Source: Ectocarpus siliculosus
Taxonomy: Eukaryota; Sar; Phaeophyceae; Ectocarpales; Ectocarpaceae
Assembly (NCBI GenBank): GCA_000310025.1
Contig: FN648236.1
Coordinates: 138,456-202,455 of the forward strand
Direction of reading: 5' to 3'
DNA length: 64,000 nt
In this document: positions 22,791 through 37,700 of the stretch, piece by piece
Numbering within the stretch: the first letter of the stretch is position 1
How the letters are laid out: every line of letters starts with the position of its first letter
Translations under genes and position numbers: made by a program
Notes under the pieces: model-generated
Seen by the model: only the letters and a program-made list of their open reading frames with translations
Databases searched by the model: none
What the model was told of the DNA's origin: nothing

Positions 22791-25700
22791 ATGGCGAGGT
22801 CTAGGCCGCCCTCATGGAGGGATTCGAGCAGGGGCTCTGCAGCATCATCGGTGCCTTCGAGCAACCAGCACTTTGGATCTCAGCATGTTGGCCAGGCTGA
22901 TCCCGCGTTGACACTGGATCGAGTCATTGGGCAGGTAACTGTGTACGCCTGAGGGGACTGGAGGCGTTCGAAGTGATTCGGAGCGCCTAAGACTGTGTTG
23001 CAGTACATGTATTTCTGTCTCCAACAAGTTGTGCACGTGCGATCTTTGTTGCTACCCGCTCGCTCGTGCGCGGTCGAATAGCTGTGCGATGTTCTTCAAC
23101 CAGGCTGGTTGCACGGCCTGCAGCTCAACACGCCTCTCCCCATCAATATTACTACTCCCGGTTGACACACTATGCAGCATGTCTACTGCTGTCACCCCCA
23201 TCGGTCTCTACTCGGCTGCCTTGCACGCCGTAAATTGTACTCCGGCTTCAGCTATTAGCTGTGGGGATCACTGCTGTCACATGACCCAACTGCATCCAAG
23301 GGTAGATGTTGATTCCTCTTGATGATAAGAAGCCGGTTGACCAAACGCAAACGTTCGTTGCTCTATTGTACACTGGCTTTGCTTGTCCACCAACACATAC
23401 CGCACCTGACTTGGCCACTTGAAAGGTTTTGGCGCCAGGAACCTCAACCGCGAGCCTGTTCTATGGACACGGCTGTAGACAAGACTACTGGCATATGTAG
23501 ACAAATATCGTTACCGTTTAATGGTCACATGACCTTTTGTGGGTTGACCCGCACCCTCTGTGCTCTGCGGCCATCATTCGGAAAATCGCAAGACATGCTT
23601 GCACAACAGCGCTCTTGCCGTCAACCCCATCACGGGAGATGTGGCGTATCCGGCCGGCTGCGTCGTGGTCATCTACCAACCCAGGAGAAATCGGCAGTTC
23701 AGGTGACACCACGGTCCGCTGGGTAGACATTGGTCCTGTGTATTTCCCTTGAGTCTAGTAAATATCAAGTGTTTTTTAGTTTGAATAAATGAACAGCAAC
23801 AGCAGCAGCAACAGCAGCAGCAGCAGCAGCAACGTCAACAACACGTGATATCCCACGACATCTCTGTTTGCAGCATAGAACATCGCGGAAATTTGCGGGG
23901 ACGGGGATCAGATTCGCAACACAATGTCGTGTGGTGTACACGCATCCGCGTGACGAATGGCGGCGAATTTTCCGAAATGATGCGAAGATCCGCACTCTGA
24001 GCATTTACGTCTCCTGGACTTTTCTTATCCTTGACTACTTCCTTCCTGTCTTCTACACGGCCTGCCCCAATCTACCCAACGATAGGTACTTTCGTGCCAG
24101 CAAAACGGTAAGCTGCCTGGCTTTCTCGAGAGATGGAGGCATGCTGGTCGTGGGGGAGAGGGGACATCAGCCGTCGGCCACAGTGTGGAACCTCGCCACG
24201 GGTGCGGTTATCCGGGAGCTGGCGGGCGGGCACCGGTTTGGGATTGGCTGCATATCGTTCACGCCTAGCGGGGGCGGGGTCGTTACGATGGGTTTCAAGC
24301 ACGACCGGATGCTGAGGGTAAGAAATCAAGGTTGCTGTTTTGTCGTGTGGGTTTCGCTTGAAGAAACGGCGGGGGGGTGAGTGCATTGCGTGAGTGCCTG
24401 GTATAGCTTAGGCTAACCAGTGTGGTATCTACCTGCACACAGCAACGTGACTCGTCACTCCCGTTTGTTTCTTAATTGTGTGCGAGGCAACATTTCTAAA
24501 TATTGCAGCTCCAAGATATGCAGCGCCTAAACTTGGGAACGTGGGACCCACGGATAGGCCAACGCAGCCCAGACACGCACCATCTATCTACTCGTTTCTC
24601 TCTCCTCCCCCCCGCGTGCATGCAACGACCGCTGGCGTGAGCCACGGGATTTTTGTCCACTTTGGCTGGATTCTGTGGCGAAATGGACGTCTTCGTTCTT
24701 CATGGTGTCAAACGGCCGATGTACTAGTGGCACGCACACAAGATACGACTGCGGCCATCCTCCTTTTTGCGAGAGACATGTACTACCGTACGTGTCTCAA
24801 CAGGGGGCGGGAATGGTGGTGTATCTCGAAAGAGGTGCTTGTTTGCTGGTGAAGCAGTTTTAGCAAGTCATCGAACCGGTACCCCCCGTGGCAGGTGTGG
24901 GACCTTCAGCTGGCGAGAGGGCGCACGGGAGTTTCATCGCCAGACCTGTCTCCGGACCGATTTGCTTGCCCCGTACCTGTCTACCCGTCTTCAGACCCAG
25001 AATCTCCGCCCCCTCCGCCACCGCCACCATCACACCCATCGAACGGTCGTTGGGATCCGGGCGATTCATTTTCGACGACAGCGGCGGTTGCGCCGAACAG
25101 ACGAGACGAAGCTCGAGAGGTGGGAGGGATTGCGTGAGAGGAGTGCTATTCGAAACCGGATGGGAGTTTGTTTTGTTTTGAGGGGGGGAGTCGCGTTAGC
25201 CGCGCTGGGCAGCGAACAGAGATGGAATACAACAGAAACCCATCGACGTCATTGCGTTTGTTTTGTGTTCAAACCCAGCGGATGCTGGTCCTTGCATGAG
25301 TGGGGGGGCACAGTCCTTGCGGGTGCTTCAGAGGAGGAGTTGAGATCAACAAAGTAGACCATATTCCTTGAAATGTACCTTGACCTAGGATGTGTGCAAC
25401 AAACGAGTAACTGATTTGGGGGGAATTTACTTGCACATGGGAGTATGAAGGTGCATGCGATATGTATCGGTGCATTTGGCATGGAAAAACCGACGAGGGG
25501 ACGACGGCCGAACGACGAGGCAAAACGATGCACTGGACACCGAAATGGGAGGGGCTACGATAGCCACGATATTTCTCCTATTGCTTGACAGACGCATCAC
25601 TAACAACGAAAACCGACCAACCCTTATTGAAACCAGGAACCATCCCGCGTCTGGAACGATACGCGCGGTCAACGGTCAATTAGCAAGTTCAGTAAAGCAT

Positions 25701-28700
25701 GAGACCGCACCCTCGAAAGGTCCTGCCCGCTCTCACCCTTCACCGCCGCCCGGGTAACTTCCAGTACAGGAACGTTTCTTAAAGCTTACCAAGATTGGTG
25801 CTGAATACTACAGTAGTGAGGTGGTTCTGCGCGAATTGAGCCTCGTCAACCATACGAATTCCCACAACACGACAATGTTGAACATCACAACAGGTCGCCA
25901 GCGTTCGCGTGCCGCAGCGGGTCCGTGCGATGTCCTTCACCTCTGATGGGGAGTGCCTGGTCACATGCGGCGACAGCCACGTCAAGTTTTGGAAGATGCC
26001 CGAGAACGAAGGTACATCGGGAGCAGCAAACGGGGGGGGGTTCATTGGGATCGGCGCAGATGCTTCTCTTTCTGGCGCAGTCCCGACTCCCAAAGGTGGA
26101 GTATCGTCCCGCGGTGACAGCGGCGGTTTGGGAGTGGCCGGGGGTGGGGAGGTTTCGCCGGTTGTTGGCGTTCTTGAGGGATGGGCCGCCACCATTGGGG
26201 AAGAGCTTAAGAGAGCGACGTTCGTGGACGTCTGCTCATCGGGTAAGCGCAGCGGTGGCGGCGGCGGCGGCGGCCACGGAGGGGCGGGGGCGGCGGCTCT
26301 GGACAGCGTGTTTTGCGTCACCGCGGAAGGCGTGCTGTGCGCGTTTACTCGGTGAGTATCCTTCAACGTGCGGTGGTTGGAGGAAGTGGTAGTTTACTGC
26401 ATGTCGGTTGAACACCGTTTTATGTAAATGGTAGTCCTGTACCGTCGAGGCAACACGTTCACCTCCCTGCTAAGATTTGGGTATGGGACGTCGGGTGTTC
26501 ACTGAGTTAGTACCACAGGGCTCTACGACCAAATCGATTGGTTAAAGCCAGGACAGGGTGGCGGACTCCGGGAGAAAGCTGGCGGGGCTTGTTTGCAGAG
26601 GAATTCTTGATTAAGTGCGCTTCCGAGACTATATTTTCGTTGTCCAAGGTCCTCTAAGAGATGCCTATAGTGTCTTTTCTGAAAGATGCATATAGTGTCC
26701 TGTAGGCAGCCAGAAAGACGAGGAGGAATGCTACCCGCAATGCCCTAAACAGAGCAGTGACTGGTTGTTGTGGTCACACCGGAAGCTTCAACACGCATCT
26801 AACCCCTGCCTCCCCCCTCTCCCCCCACCGACGATACAAGGGGTGGTGTGATGGAGCATTGGGTCTCCTTGGAGGCGCCTGCTGCCTACGGCCTGTCTGT
26901 ACACGAGGACGGCACGCTGGCTGTGGCCTGCGCCGACGGGGTTGTCAGACTGTTCAAGGCCGACAGCCTCGGCTACGTCGCCACCCTGCCGCGCCCGCCT
27001 CCGCTGGGCCACGCCAACATAGCCTCCGTGAGGGAGCTCCAAGAGATCGCCGACTTGTCGGCTGCGGCGGCGAAGGCTGGCGCTGCCAGTGGCAACGGCG
27101 CTGCCGGCGACGACGGTGTTGGCGCGAGCCCTCGCGCCGTGGCCGAAACGTCCTTCGCTAGTGGGTTTTGTGGCACAGGGGATGCTGCGCCCGAGGAAAA
27201 TGACAGTGTCAACGTCGGAACCATCGACAAAGATGCGTTCGGCAAGGTGAAGAGTGGCAACGGCGACGCCAGCAGTGGACACAGGTCGGTGGTTCGGTAT
27301 CCCGCGGCGCTGGGGTGCCGGCTTACCCCCTCCGGAACGAAGGTGGTGTGCATCTACGCTGACAGGGGGCTGTTTATCTGGGACGTAACGGACCCGCTGT
27401 GCGTCGGCAAGTACCGGTCGTTCCTCGCACACGGCGGCTGTATCTGGGACGTCCAGCGAATGCCCGGTAAGCGCCGAACGCTGCGCTTTTTACGCACACG
27501 AAACGGGGGTGAAACACGGACAACAAGCGGGGAGTAGAGATTTCTTTTGTGCCGGTAACCTCTACGATCGCTCGGTCGGAGAGACTTGTGAATGATAATC
27601 TAAACCGCGTGCCACAATTCAACCCTCTACTCGCTTATGTTTTCAATGCTTCAAGTTTCGCATATTTTCTCCTCTTTCTACACACACCGACACATGAGGG
27701 CATTATCCAGCAACCGAGCAACGGACGAGTCGTTCAGGGAGCCCGGGGGGTGGCGTACTCTTATGTTTTGCATGCGTTAGCGGTTTGACCATTGAGCGCG
27801 CGTCCTCGAGAAGACAGAGAATTGTTTCCACAGGACCGATGACCGATGGCCAATCATTCTTTCCTACTTTGCCAAAGGTGGTTCAAAACATTTACCCCGG
27901 TCTATCTACCCTATCCCTATCACTTCCCGCCTTTTCCACCCACTTCCTATATCCCAGTACAGCTACCGTATTCTCCTGGCTATATCATGCCTCAAACATC
28001 TCCCTGTATGTTCCTTCTACTTCTCCCAGCCCAGTCGTGTACACTTCCCTCTCTTTCTTGTACAATGGACACTCCGTATTGGCATGAACCCGGTCTTCGC
28101 CTTCGGAACCGCATTCACGTTTGAACTTGTCGTCTTCATCCGGTCTTCGCACTCGGAGCCTCAATCGCATTTGAACTTGTCGTCTTCATCGTCCACCGTC
28201 CTAAATCGTCGTCTACGTTCTCGAAGGTCAATGTCCCCGGTCCTAAATTTGACCTTCTGCTTTGTCTTTGCGTCCATTGGTCCATGTAGGTACCCCTTTT
28301 TGAACCCTATTCCTTCATTCCGTACAAATCTAGACCTTCCTTCTCCTCGGGGTCTGTGGTTAGATTCTGTTCTTCTCTCTCGGCGAAAGCAACAGCGATC
28401 TTCTCCTTGAATCTCTCTCGACCTTCCGTTTCTAGTGTGTCACCTTCGTCAAGTCCTTCCATACGTCATCTACAACCTTGGCCCACTCCGTGGGTTGGCT
28501 ACCCCTCCTCTTGCTTAGCTGCTTTGCCTCCCAAGCTATTGTCGGCAACCTCTCCTCTCCCATACCGTACATGCGGTACTGCCATTTTGTTTTCCTTGTG
28601 CCTCTTTCCGATCGTAAGGCTTGGGTCCCCAGATATTCCCTGACGGCTGCTTTACGTGTGAGCTTTGAGCGCCCTAGGATGATTTTCGCTGCTTTCATCT

Positions 28701-31700
28701 GCGCCGCCTCGAGCTCTGACTACGTTCTTATATCCTTTCCATGCTTCTTCGGCGTACTCTAGCGGCGGTACGATTCCGCTATTCAATCTTGCCAATCTGT
28801 GCGTGTATCGAGGTGCCTGTTTGCGCGTATTGGGTACAGCTTCCCTGCTCGTGCTTTGCCCTTTTCCGCTACCTCGGACATGTGTGCATTCCACGAACAG
28901 TCTACTCCCACGGGGGGTTAAAAACTCCGAGACAAGCTAGGAGCCAGATGACAACATGCTCTCCATCATGTTCGTGTATTCGCGTGGAAGTGTAAAATTC
29001 ATGGGCCCCGGAAATATCTCGTAAGAACACCTTATCACACGGCGTGCCCCGTGCGTCTGTCATCATTTCCGGCGCAGCGAAAATCCCCACGCTTCCGGGG
29101 GCTGGGAGTCAATCGCCCCCTGTCCCAGACATCCCTGCCGGGGCGATGGTGACTTGCTCGGCGGACAACACGGTTCGAGTGTGGGATCTCGGGGCTCTCG
29201 ATGGGAAGGGCACTGGTGATAACGAGAATCGTCACTCCGGCAGGCAAGTTGATCAGCAAACGGTAACGATCATTCGACACACTCCGATTTGGGGTCAGGT
29301 AGTCGAATCGGGAAAGCTTTCCCGTCATGTGTTTCGGTTTCCTTCCTTTTTATCACAATGCCCTGTTTGTCATGCCATTCGAGACTAACCATCATGGCCA
29401 CCACCACCAACAACGTGCACATTCTTCCCGCCGTGCGGCTGCGACCGCGTTTTTGCCGCTTCAGGTGGTCCAACATCTACAGCAAGCACCTCCTGCGTGT
29501 GCTGTACGCCAGTGGGGAGAACACTCGTGATTCCAATGGAAACGCCAACCCTGGCAAGAACGAGGGACAAGGAAAGCGGGCGCCGAATGAAAGCTTCGGG
29601 AAGAAAGCTGGCAGTAAGACTGGACGTTTCGACTACTCGTCATCTTATCTTCCAATTTTGTTCTTATTTCTTTGTGTTTCCATGATTTTGGTTTAGCTAG
29701 CCTGGATTTCGGAAAAGTGAGGCAGTTAGCGAGCTGTACGTGGCGGGGGTGTTCAGTACTCTCAGCGGTAGATTCGGAATATCATTTCTCCAAACACAAC
29801 ACCTATGGTTGCATGCCAAGTACTGCCGAAAATATATGCCTGCTTCGATAAGACTATGCGCCCACCTAGGAGAAAGTTTGCGGCTTGAGTACGACGGAGT
29901 GAAGTTCTCCTCCCCCACACCGACGTTCCAGCTATTGTTACTGGCTGGACCTGTGCACCACTCATGCTCGCGAAGTTCGTTGAATTCACGCGCATGGTCT
30001 AATCATCTCAGGAAATCCCTTCCTTTGGCGGGACGGGTGGATGCGGGAGAAAAAATGAAGATGACATGGGAGGGATCAGAAGGCGACGGCATGAAAAAAT
30101 CAATATGTGTGTTCCTTTCTGGATCGTTCATGTGGGGTATTTTCGCACTGACCTAACTGGCTCGTCGATACCTTCGCCGAGCCCTGAGCCGAGGGGTGCT
30201 TCGCGCTGGAGCAAGCTTCAACTTGCGTACCATCTCGACAAAAAAATCCCCAAAACTACGAACAGACCGTGAAACATTAACCTTATCCCTCGCGCGCACC
30301 CCTGTTTCCTTCGACGACAAGGGATTTTCAACTACTTCGGGGACGACGCGGCGGCGAAGGAGGTGGCTCTGTCGGAGGGGGCTTTTGATCCAGAGATTCC
30401 ACACAAGCCGGAGTGGTCTTGCTCTCCCAGGAGTCTGGCGGTGCACCCTGATGGCTCCCAGGTGTGCGGTTTTGTTGCTGCCCCTCTTTACCATCGTCTC
30501 TTTCATGTTAATTTGACAGACACCGGTTATCAGCGGATATTCTCGCTTGCCACTCCGACTCGGTCGACAATGGGGGCGTTGTCGTTGCCTCACCTTCTTC
30601 TCCTTACCTGAAAACACGCGGGTGTTGACAGTTCTACTGTCAACACCGTCCTGGCCTCTATCCAGCTCTTCCTTTCCCTACTGTTAAGAGGAAAATGTTC
30701 AAATCACCGTGGTCGCAGGCTATTTCCGGGCAAGAAGCATTTGAAAAAAGAGGAGAAGCGGGCACACGTTAAATCCATTCACGAACGGATGAATGGGTTA
30801 GAGAGAAACAAGTGATTGGATGTATTTTCCCTCCTACTTGTCACATGTATGCTGTTGCACTTCTGCTAAAGGTGGCTTGCGGAGACAAAGGAGGCCGCAT
30901 CTGTGTCTACGACCTGGAAGAAATGGAGCTGGCTCACATACAGGTGGGCCAACATAGCTTTGCGGTGGATTCGTTTACCCCTTTTCTTCTGCTCGTCTGT
31001 GGTGGGGGCAATGATGGCAACTGGGGCGGAATAGAGACGGGCTTGGTACTTTTCAGGGCGAACCCATATTGCCACGGTGAGAGACGGCCGAGATAGCCTC
31101 CTTTGGTTGCTTCCACTGCCGACTGATGGCGTGACGTCGGTGCTCTCGTATTGCGCCCTGGTATGCATTTCAACGCCACTACCGCTGCACCAATGTTGTC
31201 CCTGCTATCCTCAAGCCGTGGTCGCCTCCTTCTCATGTTTCTTCCGCTTGGCATCTCCCTACCGGGCGGCTGGGCAAACGATGATGGCGTCCTGGCCGTT
31301 GCAAAGTGCAGCGTGCACACGACGCTGAGGTCCTGTGCCTGGCCTACTCCCCTCTCATGGTTCCCGCTCCCTGTGGCGGGCGCAGTAGCAGCACCTCCCC
31401 AACTCCACCCTCCCCCGACAACGGTGGCGTTTCGGGTGACAACAGAGAACGTGGGGCAGGCGATGGCGGGGATGCCAGTGGCGCGAAGTCACTCTCTTCC
31501 ACAGGGACAGTGTTGGTGGCGACGCCACCCCCGTCATCAATTAGTAGTAGGATTAGTGCGGCGAGGGGTGTGGGCGCTTGGGATGCAGTGGACCCGCTTG
31601 ACCCTGACGGCGCCGCGAAGAAGATACTCTCTCTGTCGTTGATGTCGTCGTCGTTGCCGCCGTCGTCGGCGACAGCGGCAGCCGTGCCGTCGGAGATGGG

Positions 31701-34700
31701 CCGAAACGCCGGTGGTCGTGAAGGGGATGCCGGCATATCGCATGATGACGTCATCGACCGTGAGAGAGACGAACGGTACCCCGAGAGAAAGGAGTGTCGC
31801 CGGAACGAAGGCGGAGAAGGAGAAGATGCCCCATCCAACGACGCTTGTGCTCCGCGGCAGCAGAGTCAGACTGACGACTCAATCCGCCGCAGCCCGCTCG
31901 TGCTGCTGGCTTCGGCGAGCCGCGATCGTCTCGTGCGCGTGTTCGACGCGTCACGGTCACCTTTCGTTTACAGTGCTGGGGCTGGTGTTGGTGGTAGGGG
32001 GGCGGGCGGCGGCAGCGGTGCCTCCGAGGCGGCGACAACGGCGGCACGAGGGTCCGCTGCTGCGTGTGCGGAGAACGTTGTGGCCCACAGGAGCTCAAGA
32101 GGGAAGGAAGCCGGGCAACCAGGAGCGAGAGAGAACGCGGCGAACACGGATGCAACGGCCGCTCCAGGCGGTGCAGCTGAGACGGGGGTAGGGGCGGCGA
32201 GTGAGGCGGCCGGACTTCCGCTATTGACGACTCTCGACAGCCACACGGGCTCCGTTAGTGCCGTCAAATTCTCGAAGGACGGAAAGAGGTAATTTGGGAA
32301 AATCTTGTTTGGCCATAGGTCCTCCAGAGTACACCTTCGTCAAACACACATGTATGTTGTCGTTGTCCTAGAAACTCACCGGAGGAAGGAGTGTTGTGAG
32401 CAATCACCGGATTTGGAAGAGGCATGTGTGGAAGAAGAGTGTGATAAGACGCCTTCTGTGTCGAAGCTTCAGGGAAGGACGATAGAGAGGCGGGCGAGCA
32501 TGAGCATGGGATGGGGGCAACGGGGATATCCCACCAATGCTGCGCGTCGTTGTCGGCAGTTGCTGATGTTCCTTCTCGACAAAGCATGCGTAACGGAAGA
32601 AACCTTGTCGGAGACCAAAATACTGTTTGTCAGGTGTCCAATACTTATCTATGATCGTCTTGCACGGAATAATTTGGATTTTCGTTCTGTGGTGTTGTAT
32701 CGTGCTGTCGCTTTGAACGGCGGTGACAGGCTCATTACGGCGGGAGGCGATAAGACGTTAGTCCTGAACAGCGTCAGGGGACCGCACGTTCACAGGTAAA
32801 ATTAGCAGACGCTTGTCGTGTGGTGTAGCACCAGCATTCGGCAACGTCTAAGGCTGCCAATGTGCTTCAAACAAAGTCAACATTGCCTATCGATTTTCTC
32901 GTGAAACGGCCTGGAGCCATTGAAGAAAACCTTGCGAAAGTAAGAATAAAAAGGGTCGAGGCAGGGTTCAAGGAAGACCCCGAAAATAGTGGGAATGTGG
33001 CGTTAAGTTTGATGTAGAGTGTCGGGACGGCCCATCCCGATGTATCCCATCCCGATGTTTCCCATCGGGAATCGTAAGGCAGCCAATGTAGGAGACTCGA
33101 GTCGATCATGGCCGTGGTACAGTATACTTCTTGGAGTAATATTCAAAGTTCGAGCTTCACCATACCCCGCCAAGACCACACCCGATCATGCTTGATACAC
33201 GAACTAAGAAGGCACGGAGCACGGAACTTTGGCTGCACCGCTAAGATAATAACTACTGCCGCTGGATTTCGATATGCATTGGTGGTGAACTGGGTTTGTT
33301 TCCGCTGCCGTTTCTTCCGCCCATGATGGATCGCAGGCTGAGAGCGGTGAAAGTCCCGCAGGGCACAATCTACGGCCTCGACGTCGACCCCACCAACAAG
33401 TACATCATCACCGCCGGCCAGGTAATGACTTCTGTTGTGGCTGCAGAGGGAAGCTCTGTGACTCGTCGCGTAAGACTGAGATACCCAATGTTTATTCACC
33501 ACTCAGATCTTGGGCCTTGTCGCGATGCACGAGGCCAAGAGCAAGGTACACTATCACTTTCTGGTGGATGTGACGTAGTTGTTCAGTTGTCATCGAGGTA
33601 GAAGTTAACGTGGCGACCATTTCTACACAATGTACGAACGACGATTCGCAAGATCCGTCCGCTCTCGATGCGTACAGCACTTGTGTAGTTTATCGAAAAA
33701 ATATTGTGATCCCGATCACCGGTCCGCAGACAGACGGAGTCATCGTGTGGTTTCTGGCGTGCATGCTTTTGGCCGGTTTTATGCGTCGTCACGCGCTGCT
33801 CTACGTAAGTGGTCTGCTGAGAATGACGGGGAAGCAACTGGGTCACTCTCTCGATGTGTGTTGGTAGATTGTGTTTGATTTTGTCTCTTGGAGACGTTCC
33901 CAATGGGTGGTTCCCTCGAACCTTCCCTGTCACATATCGTACATGATGAAAATTTGTGCATGGTTTTGTGTAGTTGCGAAACATCTATAATACTACGGAG
34001 AGCAAGGCCCACGTGGAATTTCTCCTTTCCACCCCCACCCCGTGTGCCGCTGAACAGGACAAACGCCTCAATATCTGGAGCACCATTTCCGGAAAACACG
34101 TCAGGGCGTACCAGGTGGAACCGTTAACGAAGACGCCAAACCCATCGCCGTCAGCCGAATCGACAGCGGGAGGACAAGGCGGTGCCAGCGTGGGGGAAGG
34201 CCCACGAGATAAGGGAGACACAGGGGGGGAGCTTTTCAAGGTCGACTTGGATCCCACGGGGATGTACGCGGCGGCGTGCAGCTTCGATAAGGTGTGCGCG
34301 CGGTGCTCGATAGCTGTAAGCGTGGCAGCATTATGATTCTTTTTTTTTTGCGGTACTTTCTCATTGTGCTACTGTTATAGTTCACGTTGGGAACGCTCCC
34401 GCTTGTTTTTTCGACGATATGACGAAAGAATTGTGTTGTTTCCATCCCATACCACGAAGAATAGTCGATCGTGTTGCATCTTTTATCTCCCCTTGATGCG
34501 GATGGTGAGGCTTTGGTCCAATCCTCTTTTGTCACTACATGTATGCTTTATGCCACGATCGCCACTAAACCGTTCCGCGACTTGTCGCACAGTAGCGGTC
34601 TGCTGACCGAAAGAAGGCATATAAACAAGCTTTCATATACACTAAATGCGCATCGTTCACATTGGCTGGGCTCGATTCTTGCTGTACGTTAACGTCTTAC

Positions 34701-37700
34701 GATAAATACAAACGCGACAACGAGCAGTGGATCCGACTCTTCGATTTCTACTCTGGGGAGTGTTTGGCGAAGGTGGCGGGCCACAGCGAGCTGGCGACGG
34801 GCGTGAGGTTCACCCCTGATGGGCGACGCCTCGTTACCACGGGAGGTGAAGTGGGATAGGCGGGGTACTCTCGCGGTGTTCCTGCCGAACAATATCGACA
34901 GTCGCATCCGAACCCTAGTATGGAGTATGTCCGACTTTCACGATGGGGGGGGGCCTTCAAGTAGTGACGCGAGGGTATTGGGATTTCTTCCGGTATTTAG
35001 TTAGATGGTGTGGGTTCTGCGATCCTTTTGTGAAGCGGGCCTATGCGAGAATTTGGACCATCGACCAGGAGGCACAGAGGAATAACACCTCATTCGCCGT
35101 TGTTTCGCCTTCGCATGCCCCATCTTACCCCACGATTGGGAACCTGAAGGCGACGGGGTAATGTTCGTGTGGCGACTTTCCTCGGAGCTGCACGAGTCCA
35201 TGCGAGATAGAATGTGCGAGCTGAGGCCAGGGGGAGAGACGGCAGGTGGTGGCAGCATTCGCGGGACTCGTGACGGTGGCCGTGGCGGCAGTACGTTGTC
35301 GTCGGATACACCAACGCCGACATCGGCAGCAGCAACAGCCGCGGCAGCAGCAATACCACCGCCAACACCGCCAATACCGCCACCATCGGAGGCAAGTGTA
35401 GACGAGAGATACGTATCCGGTTAATCGAAACAGGACCGCTTGGGCCGAATACGCCAATCGTTTAGTTTAAGCACACCCCTTGGGCAAGAAGGCCTCGGAA
35501 ACCGCATATACCAAGAAGTATTCACTTGCCACAGCGATCTGTGAGGAAGGCAACAATCCAGTTTTTTCACCGGGTGGAGGCCCCCCAATAGATGCAATGT
35601 TGAATGGAATGGCCGGTGCTGAGTGAACACGACCTGCTGTGCTCCAACCGCCCTTGTTTCATATCAAGGCCATACAAGTACCAACCGGCAGAGTCGTCGC
35701 GACGTTTCCCCGCCTCAAAACAGCGCCACCCTTCATCATCCGTCGGTCGTTCTTCCACGAAACACGGCACTCTTCGGATTCTTCCACTCTTCTGAAGAAC
35801 GCTTATGCACCATGTCCCTTTCGTAAAGAATGTATCGCTTCACCCTTTCCGGAATGGGCGGCCAGTAACAAATCGTTTTCATTGGCTTTCATCGCGCAGA
35901 ACCCGGCTGCACGAGATACCGCCGAGACTGGTGTTCCAACGACCGTAACATCGGGAGATCTGGGGCTCTCCGCGGCAGATGGTGCCGACCACAACGGGGG
36001 TGACAGCGGCGACGGGGCACGGGACTCTGGGCTGCAAGCGGGGCCGGCAAAGGGCGGCATGGACGCTAGCGCGAAAACCAAGTCCGTGACAGACAGTGCC
36101 ACCGACAACGGGGGTAGCAGCGGCGATGGAGCACGGGGGCCTGGGTCGCAAGTGACGCCCGCGAAGAGCGGCGTAGAGGCTCGCGCGAAAGCCAAAGCTG
36201 ATGCAAAGGCCCGCCTTAGGTGAGATAGAACGGTGCTGGTGTCGAAGTCTCTGCAGGCGCACATTTGTTGCCGGTTGGACTCTTAACCCCCCGAAGTACC
36301 TCCGTTGGTGAAGGGAGTCTGACCGATGATAATGTCGGGATGTTCTCAGTGATCACTGGTAAATTACGAAGTCCTTCCTGTTAGGCTCCAACTTTTGCCT
36401 GTGTGAGAGGCTTTTGTGTCCGTGCTCCTACGCAGTGGGGTGGATCACGTTGGAATTGCGTCCACCGGCTCGAATGGCAACATAGCCCGGGAGGTGCTCA
36501 GCAGCCGGACCGCCGGTCGCGTCTGATACTGCCTGCGAGACAAGTTGTGAAAAGTAGGCAGGGGGCGAGGCGGGGGGAGGAGAAGGTCAGAAAATGAGGC
36601 GAGCTCTCGGAAAGTATGCTCCTTGTGGAGTTGGCGTGAGGAACTGCAGTACGGTTTGAGTTCACCAAGACTTATGAAAATCCAACCCCACGCAAACTTC
36701 CTGGGCATGTCTGTTGGGCACGCGTGTGCTTCCTGCGGCTTGATGCTCCCGAAGGTTTCAGAGGTACCAACTCCCGGCCTGGGCGCACACTCAGCAAGGG
36801 TTAGCGCCTACAGCCACCCCGGCAGCGGCAAACACCCCGCCCTCGTCATCAATGCCGGCGAAGGATTCCCTTGGCGCGGAAAAATCCGCTTCAGAGGGTG
36901 CAGAAACAACACCTGTAACTGGATGCAGCGGTGGGAGTGACGGTGGCCGCGGCGGTGCTGGACTTGGTAGTGTTGGTGGTGATGGCTCTGGTGATGCTGC
37001 GGCGAAGGTTGATGGAGATATTGTAGAGGCGGAAGTAGGTGATGTGGTCGATCTTGGCCGGGATTCTCCTCCGCCGATGTTAGCGGCTTTGGTGCCCACT
37101 GTCCCGGTTGGGGGCGGATCGTTTTCGCGAGATCGTCGGGGCAGCAAAGAGAGCAGCAGATCCATCAACGACGGCCAAGACGACGGAGAGTATGGCAGTA
37201 GTAGCGGCGCCATCATTGAGACCAGAACCGCGAGCAAGACCGCCGAGACGAAAAGTGAAAGCACCAACAACACTGAGGCCGAAGCCAGTTCGCCCGATAG
37301 CAGTTCGGGCGTCACATACGGTGGATCCTCGTCACCATCCCTCTACCTGATCCCACCAACGTCCGCTCAGCAGAAAGGAGCCGCAACAGTAAAAGGTAAA
37401 CAGAAACTGCAGAAAGCGACAAGCCCGGAGCCGGAAGCAATGGCGGCGATCCCCGCTGACGATATTCGTGTAGTCATGCCCACGACAGCTGCAACGACGA
37501 CGTCACCTTTGAGAGAAGGCAGAGATGCTGCTGCCAAGGGTAGTGGAGGCGGTCGTGCCCCGGTGATATCTCGCGCAAGATGGGGGATTCGTCGAGAAGG
37601 GGTGGCAGCAGCGGCGGGGTCGGCGAAAACCGCGACTCCATCAGCACGAGGGAGCAAGGGCGACGTGTTGGCTGCGGCTCGCGGTCGGTGGGAGAGGCGC

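Noticed and set aside
33020-33075. Short direct repeat of cccatcccgatgt
   Set aside because: Only two to three imperfect copies inside an intron; too small to call an array. No CRISPR-like spacing anywhere in the window.
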